Below, in pieces: positions 1 to 9,185 of a stretch of DNA of 64,000 nt; within the stretch, counting starts at the first letter, position 1, and each line of letters begins with the position of its first letter. The stretch comes from Herbinix sp. (GTDB lineage Bacteria; Bacillota; Clostridia; Lachnospirales; Lachnospiraceae). Made by a program: the position numbers and the translations under genes. The DNA lies in assembly GCA_029256105.1 (NCBI GenBank), contig JAQSYO010000001.1, forward strand, positions 186,001 through 250,000, in the 5' to 3' direction. A model generated the notes under the pieces. That model ran no database searches, had not been told where the DNA came from, and worked only from the letters and a program-made list of their open reading frames with translations.

Positions 1-110
1 ATCCCAATTCGGCTAAGTGTGTTAAAATGGAGATGATAGAATTTCAAAGGAAAATAGCAGATTTATATCATAATGAAGTCTAGTGAAATTGTAAAATGAG
101 GAGAGAAGTC

Positions 111-1910
111 ATGAATAAGAAACGAAATAGTTATAAACCAATAAAGAATACATCTATGAGATTTCGTTTTATTATCGCAATTCTTTTTATGTCAATTGTA
201 CCAGGGCTGATATTGACCTTCCTCTTTTATAACAACATGGAGACCTTTTACAAAGAGAAAATTCAAATTTACCAGTTGAATTTGCTAAACGTGATGAGTT
301 CACAATTGGATAATATTATTAATCAAAGTAAAGTAGTTTCAAATCAAGTTCTTGGGTTGGCAGTTACATCAAGCTCGTTTGATGATTATCCAAATAAAGA
401 TTTATATCAAAAATTAAAGCTAATGCGAGAAGTGGATGCGCAGTTATTAAATATCAGGCTTGCCAATGATTCAATAGATAATATCTACTTAATCGGATTT
501 GATAATAATTTTTATACCTCCAACTCTGTTTGGAATAAGGAGGAATTTTTGAAGCTTGATTGGGTAAAAATCGATGAGAAGCAAGGGGGGAGTTCGACAA
601 CCATCCCGACTCATAAGGCAGATTATCGATATTTTAACGCAGGGTCTTATTCACCTCTTGTAATTAGTCAAGTAACTTATCTGAATACGTATAACAAAAA
701 TAGTATTATTGGATTAGTACAGATTGATATCAGCTATAAGAATATCGAAAGAGCGATGTCCCCAATGACTATGACGGATAAGGATTTTGCATATATTGTT
801 GACAGTAAAGGGAATGTTATATACTGTCCTGATCAGAGTTTAGTGGGTTTGAAGGTGGAAGGGTTATCTTTTAAAGGGAATAATCTTCAAAGCATCGGAA
901 AAGATATCGGAGATAACGCTTATCGTAAGGCTGGTAATCAAACCATTCATGCAAGTAATATTAGCGGAACAGACTGGAAGATTATTCAGGTGAATAGTGA
1001 AACGATGCTGAAGGAGGAATTAACTAAGGCGCGTAATATATGGTTTTTTGTTGCTATCATATGTCTGGTATCTGCTATTTTGCTGGCTCTTCGATTATCG
1101 CTCAGTATCACGAAGCCAATTTTACAGATTGTAAAAAGCATGAAAAAAGTAAGTAATGGTAATTTTGACACAAAGGTTGAGCCAATCGAGGACAAAGATC
1201 TGGCTGTATTAGCAGACAGCTTTAATATTATGGTATCGGAGATAGAGAAGCTGATGAAAGAAAATGTTCAAAAAGAAAATGAACGAATTACGATGGAGTT
1301 AACGGCATTAAACGCTCAAATTAATTCCCATTTTCTTTACAACACGTTGAATACGGTTAAGTGGATGGCAATCCGTAGTGGTGTGAATGACATAGCTAAG
1401 ATGATTGTATCATTAGTTAATATGCTGGAGTATAGCTGTAAGAATGTCGATACACCTGTTCTAATTTCGGATGAAATAAGATTTATCGGCGATTATGTAT
1501 ATATTCAGCAGGTGAGATGTAATAATAGTGCTAATATCAAATACGAATTAGAGGATGAGCTTCAAAATTGTATGATATTAAAAATGCTCCTACAGCCGAT
1601 TGTTGAAAATGCTATGTTGCATGGCTTCGCCGATCGCAGTTCCGGCAATTTGATTCGCATCAGTGGTAAGCTCATTGAAGATCATATCTTGTTCCAAATA
1701 TATGATAATGGGAAAGGATTTCCTTATGACCGTATGGATAAGCTTACGGGAGTAGGACTAAGTAATATTCAAGACAGACTTCGACTAAATTACGGCGAGA
1801 AATTTAGTTTGATATTACAAAGTGAAGTGGGAATTGGTACCTGTGTATCAGTGGAAATACCAGTAATAAAAAAGGTGGAGGATATAAGTGCAGAAGATAC
1901 TAATCGTTGA
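111..1910 (+). CDS. YesM-type sensor histidine kinase
   Basis: This is a membrane histidine kinase that should sense an extracellular signal, probably a sugar, and phosphorylate the response regulator encoded next to it. An N-terminal membrane segment lies at about residues 19-41, followed by an extracellular Cache-like region, a second membrane segment near 310 and a HAMP-like linker. The histidine box has the QIN-SHFLYNTLN pattern of the His_kinase/YesM family with its His near residue 406, and the C-terminal ATPase part has the N box (VENAMLHG) and DNGKGF motifs. The start at 111 is chosen because GAGGAGAG precedes it; an in-frame ATG at 96 has no ribosome-binding site. The 3' end overlaps the regulator gene by 23 nt, implying translational coupling. 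The 110 bases before it hold nothing I can assign. Confidence 0.93.
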   Translation: MNKKRNSYKPIKNTSMRFRFIIAILFMSIVPGLILTFLFYNNMETFYKEKIQIYQLNLLNVMSSQLDNIINQSKVVSNQVLGLAVTSSSFDDYPNKDLYQKLKLMREVDAQLLNIRLANDSIDNIYLIGFDNNFYTSNSVWNKEEFLKLDWVKIDEKQGGSSTTIPTHKADYRYFNAGSYSPLVISQVTYLNTYNKNSIIGLVQIDISYKNIERAMSPMTMTDKDFAYIVDSKGNVIYCPDQSLVGLKVEGLSFKGNNLQSIGKDIGDNAYRKAGNQTIHASNISGTDWKIIQVNSETMLKEELTKARNIWFFVAIICLVSAILLALRLSLSITKPILQIVKSMKKVSNGNFDTKVEPIEDKDLAVLADSFNIMVSEIEKLMKENVQKENERITMELTALNAQINSHFLYNTLNTVKWMAIRSGVNDIAKMIVSLVNMLEYSCKNVDTPVLISDEIRFIGDYVYIQQVRCNNSANIKYELEDELQNCMILKMLLQPIVENAMLHGFADRSSGNLIRISGKLIEDHILFQIYDNGKGFPYDRMDKLTGVGLSNIQDRLRLNYGEKFSLILQSEVGIGTCVSVEIPVIKKVEDISAEDTNR

Positions 1911-3153
1911 TGACGAGGCATTCTCAAGAGAAGCTATCGCCGAAACTATAAATTGGGAAGAATATCAGATGCAGGTACTATGCGCTTCCAACGGCAAGGA
2001 AGCACTTAAGTTATTAATGGAAGATAATGTTGATATCCTGATAACTGATATTAAAATGCCTGAAATGAGTGGATTGGAATTATTAGCGGAAGTTCATAAG
2101 CTTGGAATAGACATAGAGGTTATCGTATTAAGCAGTTATAATGAGTTTGATCTCGTAAGGCAAGCTATGAGACTAGGGACCTGTGATTATTTATTCAAAC
2201 CAACGATGCTGCCCAACGATATTATTGAATCAGTACTGAAGGCTGCACAAAAACAAAAAGGAAAGGAAATTGATAAGAAAGCCATACAGCAGCAAACCAA
2301 TATTTATAATGCATCAAAGGGAAAAGAAGCATTTCTACTAGATCTTATGAACGGTAGGAAGATGGAAGAAGATGTATTTGATAAAAAAATGCAGAATTTT
2401 CAATTATCCCTGAAGGTGAATGGATTAGTGATTATCGTATTCAAGATAATCAAATATCTAGGAAGTATGGCAGAAATATTTGAAAATGATAATTATCTAA
2501 TGAAAGCGTCCGTTTGTAATGTAATTAATGAAACACTGGATCAACTACCAAATCATGAGCTTATTAGCAGTAATTTTAATGAATATATTGTGATAGCATG
2601 GAGCAACGAAAGTGTCTATGAAAAAGAACTAATCCATCAAATTGATCAAGCATTGCAGAAGACCGCAGAATTTTTGGAGAAATTTTATAAAATAGATTTC
2701 GCAATTGGGATTAGTAATATCGGAAATCAAATGAAGGATGTAAATCGACTATATAAAGAAGCCTCTTTCGAAGCTGATAAGGGGGACCTGGACCATAAAA
2801 AAGTGCACTATGCCAATAATTTCGGTGGAAATACGTTGTTGTTGAGGGAAATATTGACCTCACTTGATTATATCAAGGAAAGACTAAGCGATAAAGATCT
2901 GTCCTTACAAATGGTAGCAGATTATATTGGCGTAAGTAAAAATTATTATAGCAAAGCCTTCAAGGAAGTCACCAAAGTCAATTTTATTGATTATATTACA
3001 AGATTACGCGTAGAAAAAGCCCGTAATTTATATATAAATTCGGATTTAAAAATCTATGAAATAGCTGAAAAAGTTGGCTATTCGGACTGGCATTATTTGT
3101 ATAGTGTCTATAAAAAATTATTGGGTCATTCCATGTCCCAAGAAAAGCGATAG
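1888..3153 (+). CDS. AraC-type two-component response regulator
   Basis: This is a DNA-binding response regulator, partner of the kinase it overlaps. The receiver domain fills roughly residues 1-120, with the acidic pocket in IVDDE, a phospho-acceptor Asp in ITDIKMP near residue 54 and a conserved Lys in FKP. A long middle linker follows. Two AraC helix-turn-helix motifs close the protein (VADYIGVSKNYYSKAFKE and IYEIAEKVGYSDWHYL). It starts with GTG at 1888, preceded by GGTGGAGG. The C-terminus is a little short after the second helix-turn-helix, ending soon after the usual GxS turn. The GH30 gene 39 nt downstream on the same strand is the obvious candidate target. Confidence 0.93.
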   Translation: MQKILIVDDEAFSREAIAETINWEEYQMQVLCASNGKEALKLLMEDNVDILITDIKMPEMSGLELLAEVHKLGIDIEVIVLSSYNEFDLVRQAMRLGTCDYLFKPTMLPNDIIESVLKAAQKQKGKEIDKKAIQQQTNIYNASKGKEAFLLDLMNGRKMEEDVFDKKMQNFQLSLKVNGLVIIVFKIIKYLGSMAEIFENDNYLMKASVCNVINETLDQLPNHELISSNFNEYIVIAWSNESVYEKELIHQIDQALQKTAEFLEKFYKIDFAIGISNIGNQMKDVNRLYKEASFEADKGDLDHKKVHYANNFGGNTLLLREILTSLDYIKERLSDKDLSLQMVADYIGVSKNYYSKAFKEVTKVNFIDYITRLRVEKARNLYINSDLKIYEIAEKVGYSDWHYLYSVYKKLLGHSMSQEKR

Positions 3154-3192
3154 CGACATACCTATAAAACGAAAATAAATGGAGGAATATCT

Positions 3193-4533
3193 ATGAAGTT
3201 ATCATTAGTTACCACCATCTTTGAGCATAATATACAAAGCGAAATACAACGGTCCTATCAATTTATCCCGGATCAAGGGATTGAAAATCGTGTTATAAAT
3301 CTATATCCGGATATGGAATATCAAACCTTTGAGGGTTTTGGGGGTGCTTTAACCGACTCTTCCGGTTATGTTTATTCCCTGATGAACGAGCAACAGAAAA
3401 AGCAGATGGTGGACACTTACTTCAGTAAAGATCAGTTAAATTATAATGCGGTTCGAATTCACATCGATAGCTGTGATTTTTCTCTGGGTCAATATGAGGC
3501 TATGTCCGATAAAGAAGATCTGGAATTGAATTCTTTTGATTTAACGAGAACAAAAAAGTATATTATTCCGTTACTTACGGATATTATGGAAACGATAGGT
3601 AAAGTACCGGAAATATTAATTAGTCCCTGGTCTCCACCATCCTTTATGAAGACGAATGGAGAGCGAAGCCATGGTGGGAAGTTGAAAAAAGATTATAGAA
3701 CGATGTGGGCGGACTATATCTGTAGATACATAATAGAATTTCACAAATTAGGATTTAAGATTACTAAAATGACATTGCAGAATGAACCAAATGCGACGCA
3801 AGCCTGGGATTCCTGCACCTATTCGGGAGAAGAAGAAAAAGAATTCCTTCGTGATTATATGTACCCCGCGCTTGTAAGGAATAGTATAACTGAGATAGAG
3901 ATATTTATCTGGGATCATAATAAAGAAAGAGTTTTTGAACGTGCCTGTGAGGTTATTGATAAGGATACAGATAAAATGATTACCGGGCTTGCATTTCATT
4001 GGTACAGCGGGGATCATTTTGAGGCTCTTAATCTAATAAAAGAAAAATTCCCGGATAAGAAACTGATCTTATCGGAAACCTGCATTGAATATTCCAAATT
4101 TGGCAAGGATGATTATCTGGCTAATGCGCAGAAATATGCACATGATATCATAGGAAATATCAATAATGGGATGAGTGAATTCTATGACTGGAATATCCTT
4201 CTTGATGAAAAGGGGGGACCTAATCATGTGGGAAATTATTGTGATGCACCCTTTTTATATGATACCCTTAATCATTTGCTAATAGAGCGGAATACGTTAT
4301 CCTATATAAGACATTTCAGCCACTTCATTATACCTGGTACGAAGCGTATCGCTTATACGAAATATACGGAGCGATTAGAAGTCACTGCTCTTAAAAATCC
4401 GGATGGGAAGATTGTTATCATAGTTCTTAACCGTTCGGATGAAATAATCCCTGTTGTAATACGTCTGAAGGGCGAATATATGAGCATGGAAATCGAGAGC
4501 CAATCAATAGCGACTGGAATTATTGAGGTCTAA
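3193..4533 (+). CDS. GH30 family glycoside hydrolase
   Basis: This is a retaining beta-glycosidase of family GH30 (glucosylceramidase/endo-1,6-beta-glucanase type). The N-terminal part carries the family signature EGFGGALTDSS. The proposed acid/base is Glu198 in TLQNEPNA, and the nucleophile is Glu295 in LILSETC; both lie where GH30 enzymes have them. The length of 446 residues is normal for the family. There is no signal peptide or membrane segment, so it should act on imported oligosaccharides in the cytoplasm. GGAGGA precedes the start. It follows a two-component system on the same strand and ends at a strong terminator. Specificity within GH30 (glucoside, xyloside or fucoside) cannot be read from the sequence. 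Confidence 0.93.
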   Translation: MKLSLVTTIFEHNIQSEIQRSYQFIPDQGIENRVINLYPDMEYQTFEGFGGALTDSSGYVYSLMNEQQKKQMVDTYFSKDQLNYNAVRIHIDSCDFSLGQYEAMSDKEDLELNSFDLTRTKKYIIPLLTDIMETIGKVPEILISPWSPPSFMKTNGERSHGGKLKKDYRTMWADYICRYIIEFHKLGFKITKMTLQNEPNATQAWDSCTYSGEEEKEFLRDYMYPALVRNSITEIEIFIWDHNKERVFERACEVIDKDTDKMITGLAFHWYSGDHFEALNLIKEKFPDKKLILSETCIEYSKFGKDDYLANAQKYAHDIIGNINNGMSEFYDWNILLDEKGGPNHVGNYCDAPFLYDTLNHLLIERNTLSYIRHFSHFIIPGTKRIAYTKYTERLEVTALKNPDGKIVIIVLNRSDEIIPVVIRLKGEYMSMEIESQSIATGIIEV

Positions 4534-4567
4534 TAATATATAATGCATTAAATCTTAAAAATATAGT

Positions 4568-4602
4568 AAAAGGGATGTTACAAACGTTGTAACATCCCTT
4601 TT
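4568..4602. terminator. Bidirectional rho-independent terminator
   Basis: A perfect 16-bp inverted repeat (arms 4568-4583 and 4587-4602) surrounds a 3-nt loop. The arms begin with an A run and end with a T run, so it can terminate the GH30 transcript on the plus strand and the convergent asparaginase transcript on the minus strand. Confidence 0.93.
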
Positions 4603-4634
4603 GTCAAGCTAATCTCTTATTGATTAGTGAATGG

Positions 4635-5627
4635 TCAATACAAAATATCATTGCTAATCGTTGCATAAAATAGCTTCTTAATTTCATCAGGGTCATCTGT
4701 CTGCCCTAAAATCCACATCAATTTACACACTACGGCTTCCGTAATCATATCATAAGCCTCAAGAATACTAACTTTATTCTTTAATTCATGGCCAACCATA
4801 TAAATGGTCATATCACTACCTTCATTTGCTACCTGTGTAGTCATAACCACAGTTTTACCTTTTTCAATCCCATCACGAATAACATCAAAATAATGATATT
4901 GTGGCAGTGACGGAATACCACCCACGCCATAGCTTTCAATGATAATTGCATCATTCTTTTCTAGCATATAAGCAAGTATATCCGCATCAATTCCGGGTGT
5001 AAGCTTAAAGAGGCCTACTTTTGCATTTAACTTATCGTAATAGGTCGGAGCAGCCTTCTTTTGCTGAGTTATGTATTGAATTAAGTGTCCGTCCTGTATC
5101 ACAGCAAGGTAAGGGTAATTTATACTGGAAAAGGCTTGGAAGCTTTTTGAATGGGTTTTTCTTGCACGGGTACCGAGAATAACTTTTCCGTTAAATACGA
5201 TTTGAACTCCGCTTGCTTCATCGTAAGAGGCATAAAGAAAGCTGTCGAACAAATTGGTTTTTGAATCGGTGACTTCCATATTGATGGGTCGTTGCGCCCC
5301 TGTTAAAACAATCGGTTTTGGAGAATCTTGAATTAGGTATGACAGTGCGGCAGCAGAATATGCCATCGTATCAGTGCCGTGGCATATAACGAAACCGTCA
5401 TATAAATCATAATTATCTCTAATCGTATCAACGAGCAAAATCCATATGTCCGGTGAAATATTAGTGCTGTCAAGATTGCAGATTTGAATTGTCTCAACCT
5501 CACAGATTTTAGATATATTCGGTAGGTACATCAGAATCTCATCCGAGGTCAATTGTGGATGTAATCCACCAGTGGTGGCTTTTGAGGCAATTGTACCACC
5601 CGTGCCAATCATAAGAATTTTCTTCAT
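4635..5627 (-). CDS. ansA: L-asparaginase (type I, cytoplasmic)
   Basis: The enzyme hydrolyses L-asparagine to aspartate and ammonia. The N-terminus carries the first active-site motif GTGGTIAS, and CHGTDTMAYSA carries the second catalytic Thr-Asp pair. The later GVGG segment and the length of about 330 residues fit the AnsA family. No signal peptide is visible, which argues for the cytoplasmic form. The ATG at 5627 is preferred because AAGG lies upstream; the longer reading from a TTG at 5636 would overlap that site. It stands alone, ending against the bidirectional terminator shared with the GH30 gene. Confidence 0.92.
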   Translation of the reverse strand: MKKILMIGTGGTIASKATTGGLHPQLTSDEILMYLPNISKICEVETIQICNLDSTNISPDIWILLVDTIRDNYDLYDGFVICHGTDTMAYSAAALSYLIQDSPKPIVLTGAQRPINMEVTDSKTNLFDSFLYASYDEASGVQIVFNGKVILGTRARKTHSKSFQAFSSINYPYLAVIQDGHLIQYITQQKKAAPTYYDKLNAKVGLFKLTPGIDADILAYMLEKNDAIIIESYGVGGIPSLPQYHYFDVIRDGIEKGKTVVMTTQVANEGSDMTIYMVGHELKNKVSILEAYDMITEAVVCKLMWILGQTDDPDEIKKLFYATISNDILY

Positions 5628-6051
5628 TTTTATCAACCTTCAATTTTTATTTTTATTAAATGATATTTAGTAATTCGCCTAGATTGTTTGCTTTTGGATT
5701 TGTATACTATGATATTCTTATTTACATTGAGTTTATATTAATATAGATGCTAGCGTCAATATATATTTTCAAGGTAATTATAACACGATATGTTAATTTG
5801 GCTCACATCTGGGTTAGTAGTTTATGCCATCTAATTCTAGGAAGCTGTGGAGTTATTTACAAGGAATGCAGACTCAACAAACAACAAACAAGATTTAAAC
5901 AATTGTTAGGTAGAATATTGTTATGCATTGGTAATCATGATATAATAAGGAAAATACTGTAGAATGAATGGTATTGCTTGTATTATGATGAATGAAATAA
6001 ATGGTATTTAAATAAATTAATCTATATGAATAAACAATTGTGGAGGTATTT
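5628..6051. other. Intergenic region with promoter for the SPFH operon
   Basis: About 420 bases separate the divergent asparaginase gene and the SPFH operon. The only clear signal is a plus-strand promoter at 5915-5943. A 71-codon open frame at 5747-5962 lacks a ribosome-binding site and resembles no protein I know, so I do not call it. Confidence 0.6.
5915..5943 (+). promoter_or_regulatory. Sigma-A type promoter of the SPFH operon
   Basis: TTGTTA (5915-5920) and TATAAT (5938-5943) are separated by 17 bp, placing transcription start about 100 nt before the SPFH gene. Confidence 0.65.
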
Positions 6052-7350
6052 ATGGCTATAGTAGAGGTTATCAAATATAGTGGGGGCCCTAATATATTTG
6101 CATGGAAATATCCAAGTGAGGAATTAGGAACCTGGACGCAGTTAATCGTGAGCGAATCGCAGGAGGCAGTGCTCTTTAAAAGTGGTAAAGCACTCGATAT
6201 ATTCGGAAGCGGAAGGCATACCTTGGATACTGCTAATATTCCGGTGCTAAATAATATAATCAATCTACCGTTTGGGGGTAAATCTCCTTTTACTGCTGAG
6301 GTTTGGTATGTAAATAAGGTATATTCTCTTGACATTAAGTGGGGTACGGCGACACCGGTTCAGTTACAGGACCCCAAATATGGAGTTTTCGTACCGGTAC
6401 GTTCTTACGGACAATTTGGTATCAGAATAGAGGATGCTAAAAAATTCTTGATTAAACTTGTGGGTACATTAAATGTTTTTGATGATTCTAGCATTGTTAG
6501 ATTTTTCAAAGGTATCTATATGACAAAGGTAAAGGACACGATCTCCTCTTATCTAGTACATAAGCAAATAAGTATATTAGAAATTAACGCATATTTAGAT
6601 GAAATATCTAATTACATGAAGGAACGAATTGAACCTTTCATGGAGGAATACGGAATAAAGTTAATCAATTTCTATGTTAATGATATTAGTGTCCCGGAGG
6701 AAGATCCAGCGGTTAAGACTTTAAAGGTCGCTCTGGCAAAACGTGCGGAAATGAATATCATCGGATACAATTATCAGCAGGAGCGTTCCTTTGATACCTT
6801 GGAAGGAGCAGCCAATAATCAAGGTTCCATGTCCTCCGGTCTTATGGGAGCGGGATTGGGCTTAGGGATGGGAGTCAATGTAGGTAATGCTGTGGGAGGT
6901 CAATTTGGTGGAATCTCAAAAGCATTAAATGTCTCTTCTGAGGAAAAGAAGGTATGCCCCAAATGTCATACCGCGTTAGATAAGAATGTTCGTTATTGTA
7001 TGAATTGTGGTTGTGATACACAAAAGAAAGAATCTATGAAACCCTATACGGTAAAATGCAACAATTGTGGAATAGCCTACTCTACTGACGTAAAATATTG
7101 CCCCTCTTGCGGCAACAAATATAATCCTTGTCCGAAATGCGGAATGGATTTGCCAGAGGATGCAACTACCTGTGATTCCTGTGGATATGAATTGCCGATA
7201 CCATGTCCAAAGTGTGGGACTTCTTTAGAAGCGAAAAATCTAAAGTTCTGCCCGGAATGTGGAACTTCATTAATTCGTAAATGTACAAAGTGTGATTCCG
7301 TAATCAATGGCAATCCAAAATTCTGTCCGGAATGCGGCGAAAAGTTGTAA
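6052..7350 (+). CDS. SPFH-domain protein with five C-terminal zinc ribbons (YdjI-like)
   Basis: The first 240 residues or so form a YdjI-type SPFH (stomatin/flotillin-like) domain, including segments such as GTWTQLIVSESQEAV and YVNDISVPEEDP. A Gly/Met-rich hinge (SSGLMGAGLGLGMGVNVG) follows. The C-terminal third holds five zinc ribbons, each a CxxC pair separated by 10-12 residues from a second CxxC pair. Start 6052 has GGAGG upstream; an in-frame GTG at 6040 does not. It is first in a three-gene operon with two small membrane proteins. In Bacillus subtilis, YdjI works with YdjG and YdjH to recruit the PspA-like protein YdjF to stressed membrane. A similar membrane-scaffold role is inferred here, but no pspA is seen in the window. 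Confidence 0.88.
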   Translation: MAIVEVIKYSGGPNIFAWKYPSEELGTWTQLIVSESQEAVLFKSGKALDIFGSGRHTLDTANIPVLNNIINLPFGGKSPFTAEVWYVNKVYSLDIKWGTATPVQLQDPKYGVFVPVRSYGQFGIRIEDAKKFLIKLVGTLNVFDDSSIVRFFKGIYMTKVKDTISSYLVHKQISILEINAYLDEISNYMKERIEPFMEEYGIKLINFYVNDISVPEEDPAVKTLKVALAKRAEMNIIGYNYQQERSFDTLEGAANNQGSMSSGLMGAGLGLGMGVNVGNAVGGQFGGISKALNVSSEEKKVCPKCHTALDKNVRYCMNCGCDTQKKESMKPYTVKCNNCGIAYSTDVKYCPSCGNKYNPCPKCGMDLPEDATTCDSCGYELPIPCPKCGTSLEAKNLKFCPECGTSLIRKCTKCDSVINGNPKFCPECGEKL

Positions 7351-7368
7351 TAAAGGAGGAGACTTTTT

Positions 7369-8070
7369 ATGAAAACTCGTAATATAAACGCGATTGAAAT
7401 TATCGGCTTTATTCTTATACTACTAACTATATTGCTATTTGGTATTCTACCGGGGCAAAGGACATCCCTGGATTGGATTAGTATATGCTTTGTTTTAGCT
7501 GCTGAAATTGAATTTATCTTAGGCTTCCTCTTTGTACAAAGAGAGGCTGGACACCTTGAAGGTACAATGCTATACTCCGGAGCTATTAGTATTATAGCAT
7601 TATATTCGGCTATTTCTATTCTTGTCTCAATCCTTTTCATGCTTGTTTTTCGTGAGGAAACGAGATATCTTGTAGCAATACAAATAATTTTAATGTCAAT
7701 TACTGCAATTTTACTGGTGTTAATTTATATAAGCAGCGCGCATTTGGCAGAAAAGAATAATTCGTCAATGCAAGCAGTTTCTGGGATGCAGGAGCTCTTA
7801 AACAAGGTAACTGTCTTGCAAAGTGCAACAAGTAATTCACCTTATAGTTCTCAGCTCAATGCGCTTTATGAAGCCATTCGTTATAGTGATTATTCAACTA
7901 TTGTTCCAACTGATGAATCAGTGGCAGGGAAAATTACGGAACTGGAATTAGTTCTTGGCAGTGCGCTGGAGGATAAGGATGGATCGATAAGAAATCTGGT
8001 AGATAGTATTCTAGTGTTAATGAAGCAGAGAGCAGCAGAAGCTGCAAGTCAAAAGGTTGGAGGAATTTAG
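7369..8070 (+). CDS. Four-helix membrane protein in SPFH operon
   Basis: I do not recognise this as a named family. The first half is hydrophobic, with about four membrane segments near residues 10-28, 36-56, 68-92 and 100-122. The second half (about 125-233) is soluble, predicted helical and rich in Ala, Ser and Leu, and probably faces the cytoplasm. It lies 18 nt after the SPFH gene with AGGAGG before the ATG. It runs into the next gene, whose ribosome-binding site lies inside this gene's last codons. The context suggests a membrane partner of the SPFH protein, equivalent in position to YdjH or YdjG. Confidence 0.8.
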   Translation: MKTRNINAIEIIGFILILLTILLFGILPGQRTSLDWISICFVLAAEIEFILGFLFVQREAGHLEGTMLYSGAISIIALYSAISILVSILFMLVFREETRYLVAIQIILMSITAILLVLIYISSAHLAEKNNSSMQAVSGMQELLNKVTVLQSATSNSPYSSQLNALYEAIRYSDYSTIVPTDESVAGKITELELVLGSALEDKDGSIRNLVDSILVLMKQRAAEAASQKVGGI

Positions 8071-8071
8071 G

Positions 8072-8668
8072 ATGTTTCAAGATAGACAATCACAAAAAGC
8101 AGTAAGCAGAAGCTTTAATTATGGAATCTTTCAAATCATGGTAGGTGGATTCTTTTCTTTTATATTTGGATTAACCTTCTTTGCGCAACTAAATTTATTA
8201 ATTAGGGGTACAACTTCGGATGTCGGTTCTTTCTTTGTTCTTATGGTATTGGCAGGTCTATCAGTATATCTCCTCCTATGTGGTATGCGGCGACTAAAAT
8301 TAATCAGACTATACAGGAATTATATACAATTATTATCCCAAGCGCCATCCCACTCTATTGATCAACTGGCTTATATATTAAAGAGCCCGGTACAAATGGT
8401 GAGATTTAATTTAATACAGATGATTAAAAAGAGGTATTTAGCCGCTGCTTATATTGATACTGATTCAAACAGACTGGTTAGTTCTGGATACGGTCAAAAC
8501 ACGAATGCGATACCAACCCCAAACTTTAATCGGAATCCCAATAATGTAGTACAACCACAAAAAATGAATGAGATTATAACTGTGACCTGTAAAAACTGTG
8601 GAGCTTCGAATAAAGTTACAAAAGGTATCGCCACGGAATGTGAATATTGTGGTAGTAATGTTAGTTAA
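8072..8668 (+). CDS. Two-helix membrane protein with C-terminal zinc ribbon
   Basis: This protein has two hydrophobic helices (about residues 22-46 and 57-78), a soluble middle part that looks like a small winged-helix-type fold, a low-complexity Asn/Pro linker, and a C-terminal single zinc ribbon made of CKNCG and CEYCG. The ATG at 8072 is chosen because GGAGG sits upstream; the frame can be opened at a TTG 15 nt earlier. Together with the two genes before it the set resembles B. subtilis ydjG-ydjH-ydjI. The zinc ribbon shared with the SPFH partner may serve heterotypic assembly, which is inference. Confidence 0.8.
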   Translation: MFQDRQSQKAVSRSFNYGIFQIMVGGFFSFIFGLTFFAQLNLLIRGTTSDVGSFFVLMVLAGLSVYLLLCGMRRLKLIRLYRNYIQLLSQAPSHSIDQLAYILKSPVQMVRFNLIQMIKKRYLAAAYIDTDSNRLVSSGYGQNTNAIPTPNFNRNPNNVVQPQKMNEIITVTCKNCGASNKVTKGIATECEYCGSNVS

Positions 8669-8750
8669 TAATACATAAGTATTATCGTTTTGCCGGACCT
8701 TTTAATTTATTCATTCAAGCCATTAATATTCTTATAGGAGGCATTTACTT

Positions 8751-8777
8751 ATGTTCAAGTCGAAAAACGGTACATAA
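8751..8777 (+). other. Possible eight-codon micro-ORF
   Basis: A perfect AGGAGG (8737-8742) lies 8 nt before an ATG that opens only eight codons (MFKSKNGT). It may be a leader peptide or the relic of a lost gene, and the following 150 bases contain nothing longer. Purely a sequence observation. Confidence 0.25.
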
Positions 8778-8927
8778 TACTATAACAAATAAAACGACGG
8801 TAATAAGAAATGGTAATGGAATAGTCTTTTGAAGATAGGTTATTGAAGTGTTTCTGGATCAATATAGGGTATAATTTTCACAGGATGATAGGATGATTAG
8901 AATTGGTAAGTTAAATAAGTAGAAGGT

Positions 8928-8964
8928 ATATGGCAACCTTAACAATAGGTTGTCATATTTTTAT
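8928..8964 (+). terminator. Rho-independent terminator
   Basis: ATATGGCAACC pairs with GGTTGTCATAT (one G-U pair) around a short A/T loop, and TTTTTATTAT follows. It ends any transcript from the SPFH operon or from the gene-poor stretch 8669-8930. That stretch otherwise holds only the micro-ORF and a TATAAT near 8868. Confidence 0.75.
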
Positions 8965-9047
8965 TATATAACCCTATCAAAGATTACTCAAATTGCATAG
9001 ATGCTCCCCAGTGTTTGGAAATTATATGGTTTAGTGTAAAAAATTGG

Positions 9048-9076
9048 TTGCCTTTATCTCGTGACTGATATACAAT
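9048..9076 (+). promoter_or_regulatory. Promoter of the ABC exporter operon
   Basis: TTGCCT (9048-9053) and TACAAT (9071-9076) are spaced by 17 bp, giving a leader of roughly 100 nt before the ATG at 9186. Confidence 0.55.
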
Positions 9077-9185
9077 AATGGGAATATACCTGTTTTCAAC
9101 ATCACTGAAGTACATATTTCGTATAACAAAATGCACTAGCTTCACAAGTGAGTATTGCTCTATTACAACCGTACAAGGAGGTCTT

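Noticed and set aside
5747..5962. 71-codon plus-strand ORF between the asparaginase and SPFH genes
   Set aside because: No ribosome-binding site, no recognisable protein features, and it covers the region just before the operon promoter.
7077..7640. 187-codon minus-strand ORF under the SPFH zinc-ribbon region
   Set aside because: It is an antisense shadow of periodic CxxC codons and the start of the next gene.
8751..8930. Degraded gene after the SPFH operon
   Set aside because: Only an eight-codon frame with a good ribosome-binding site remains; nothing in the following bases can be tied to a family, so it is listed as a micro-ORF only.
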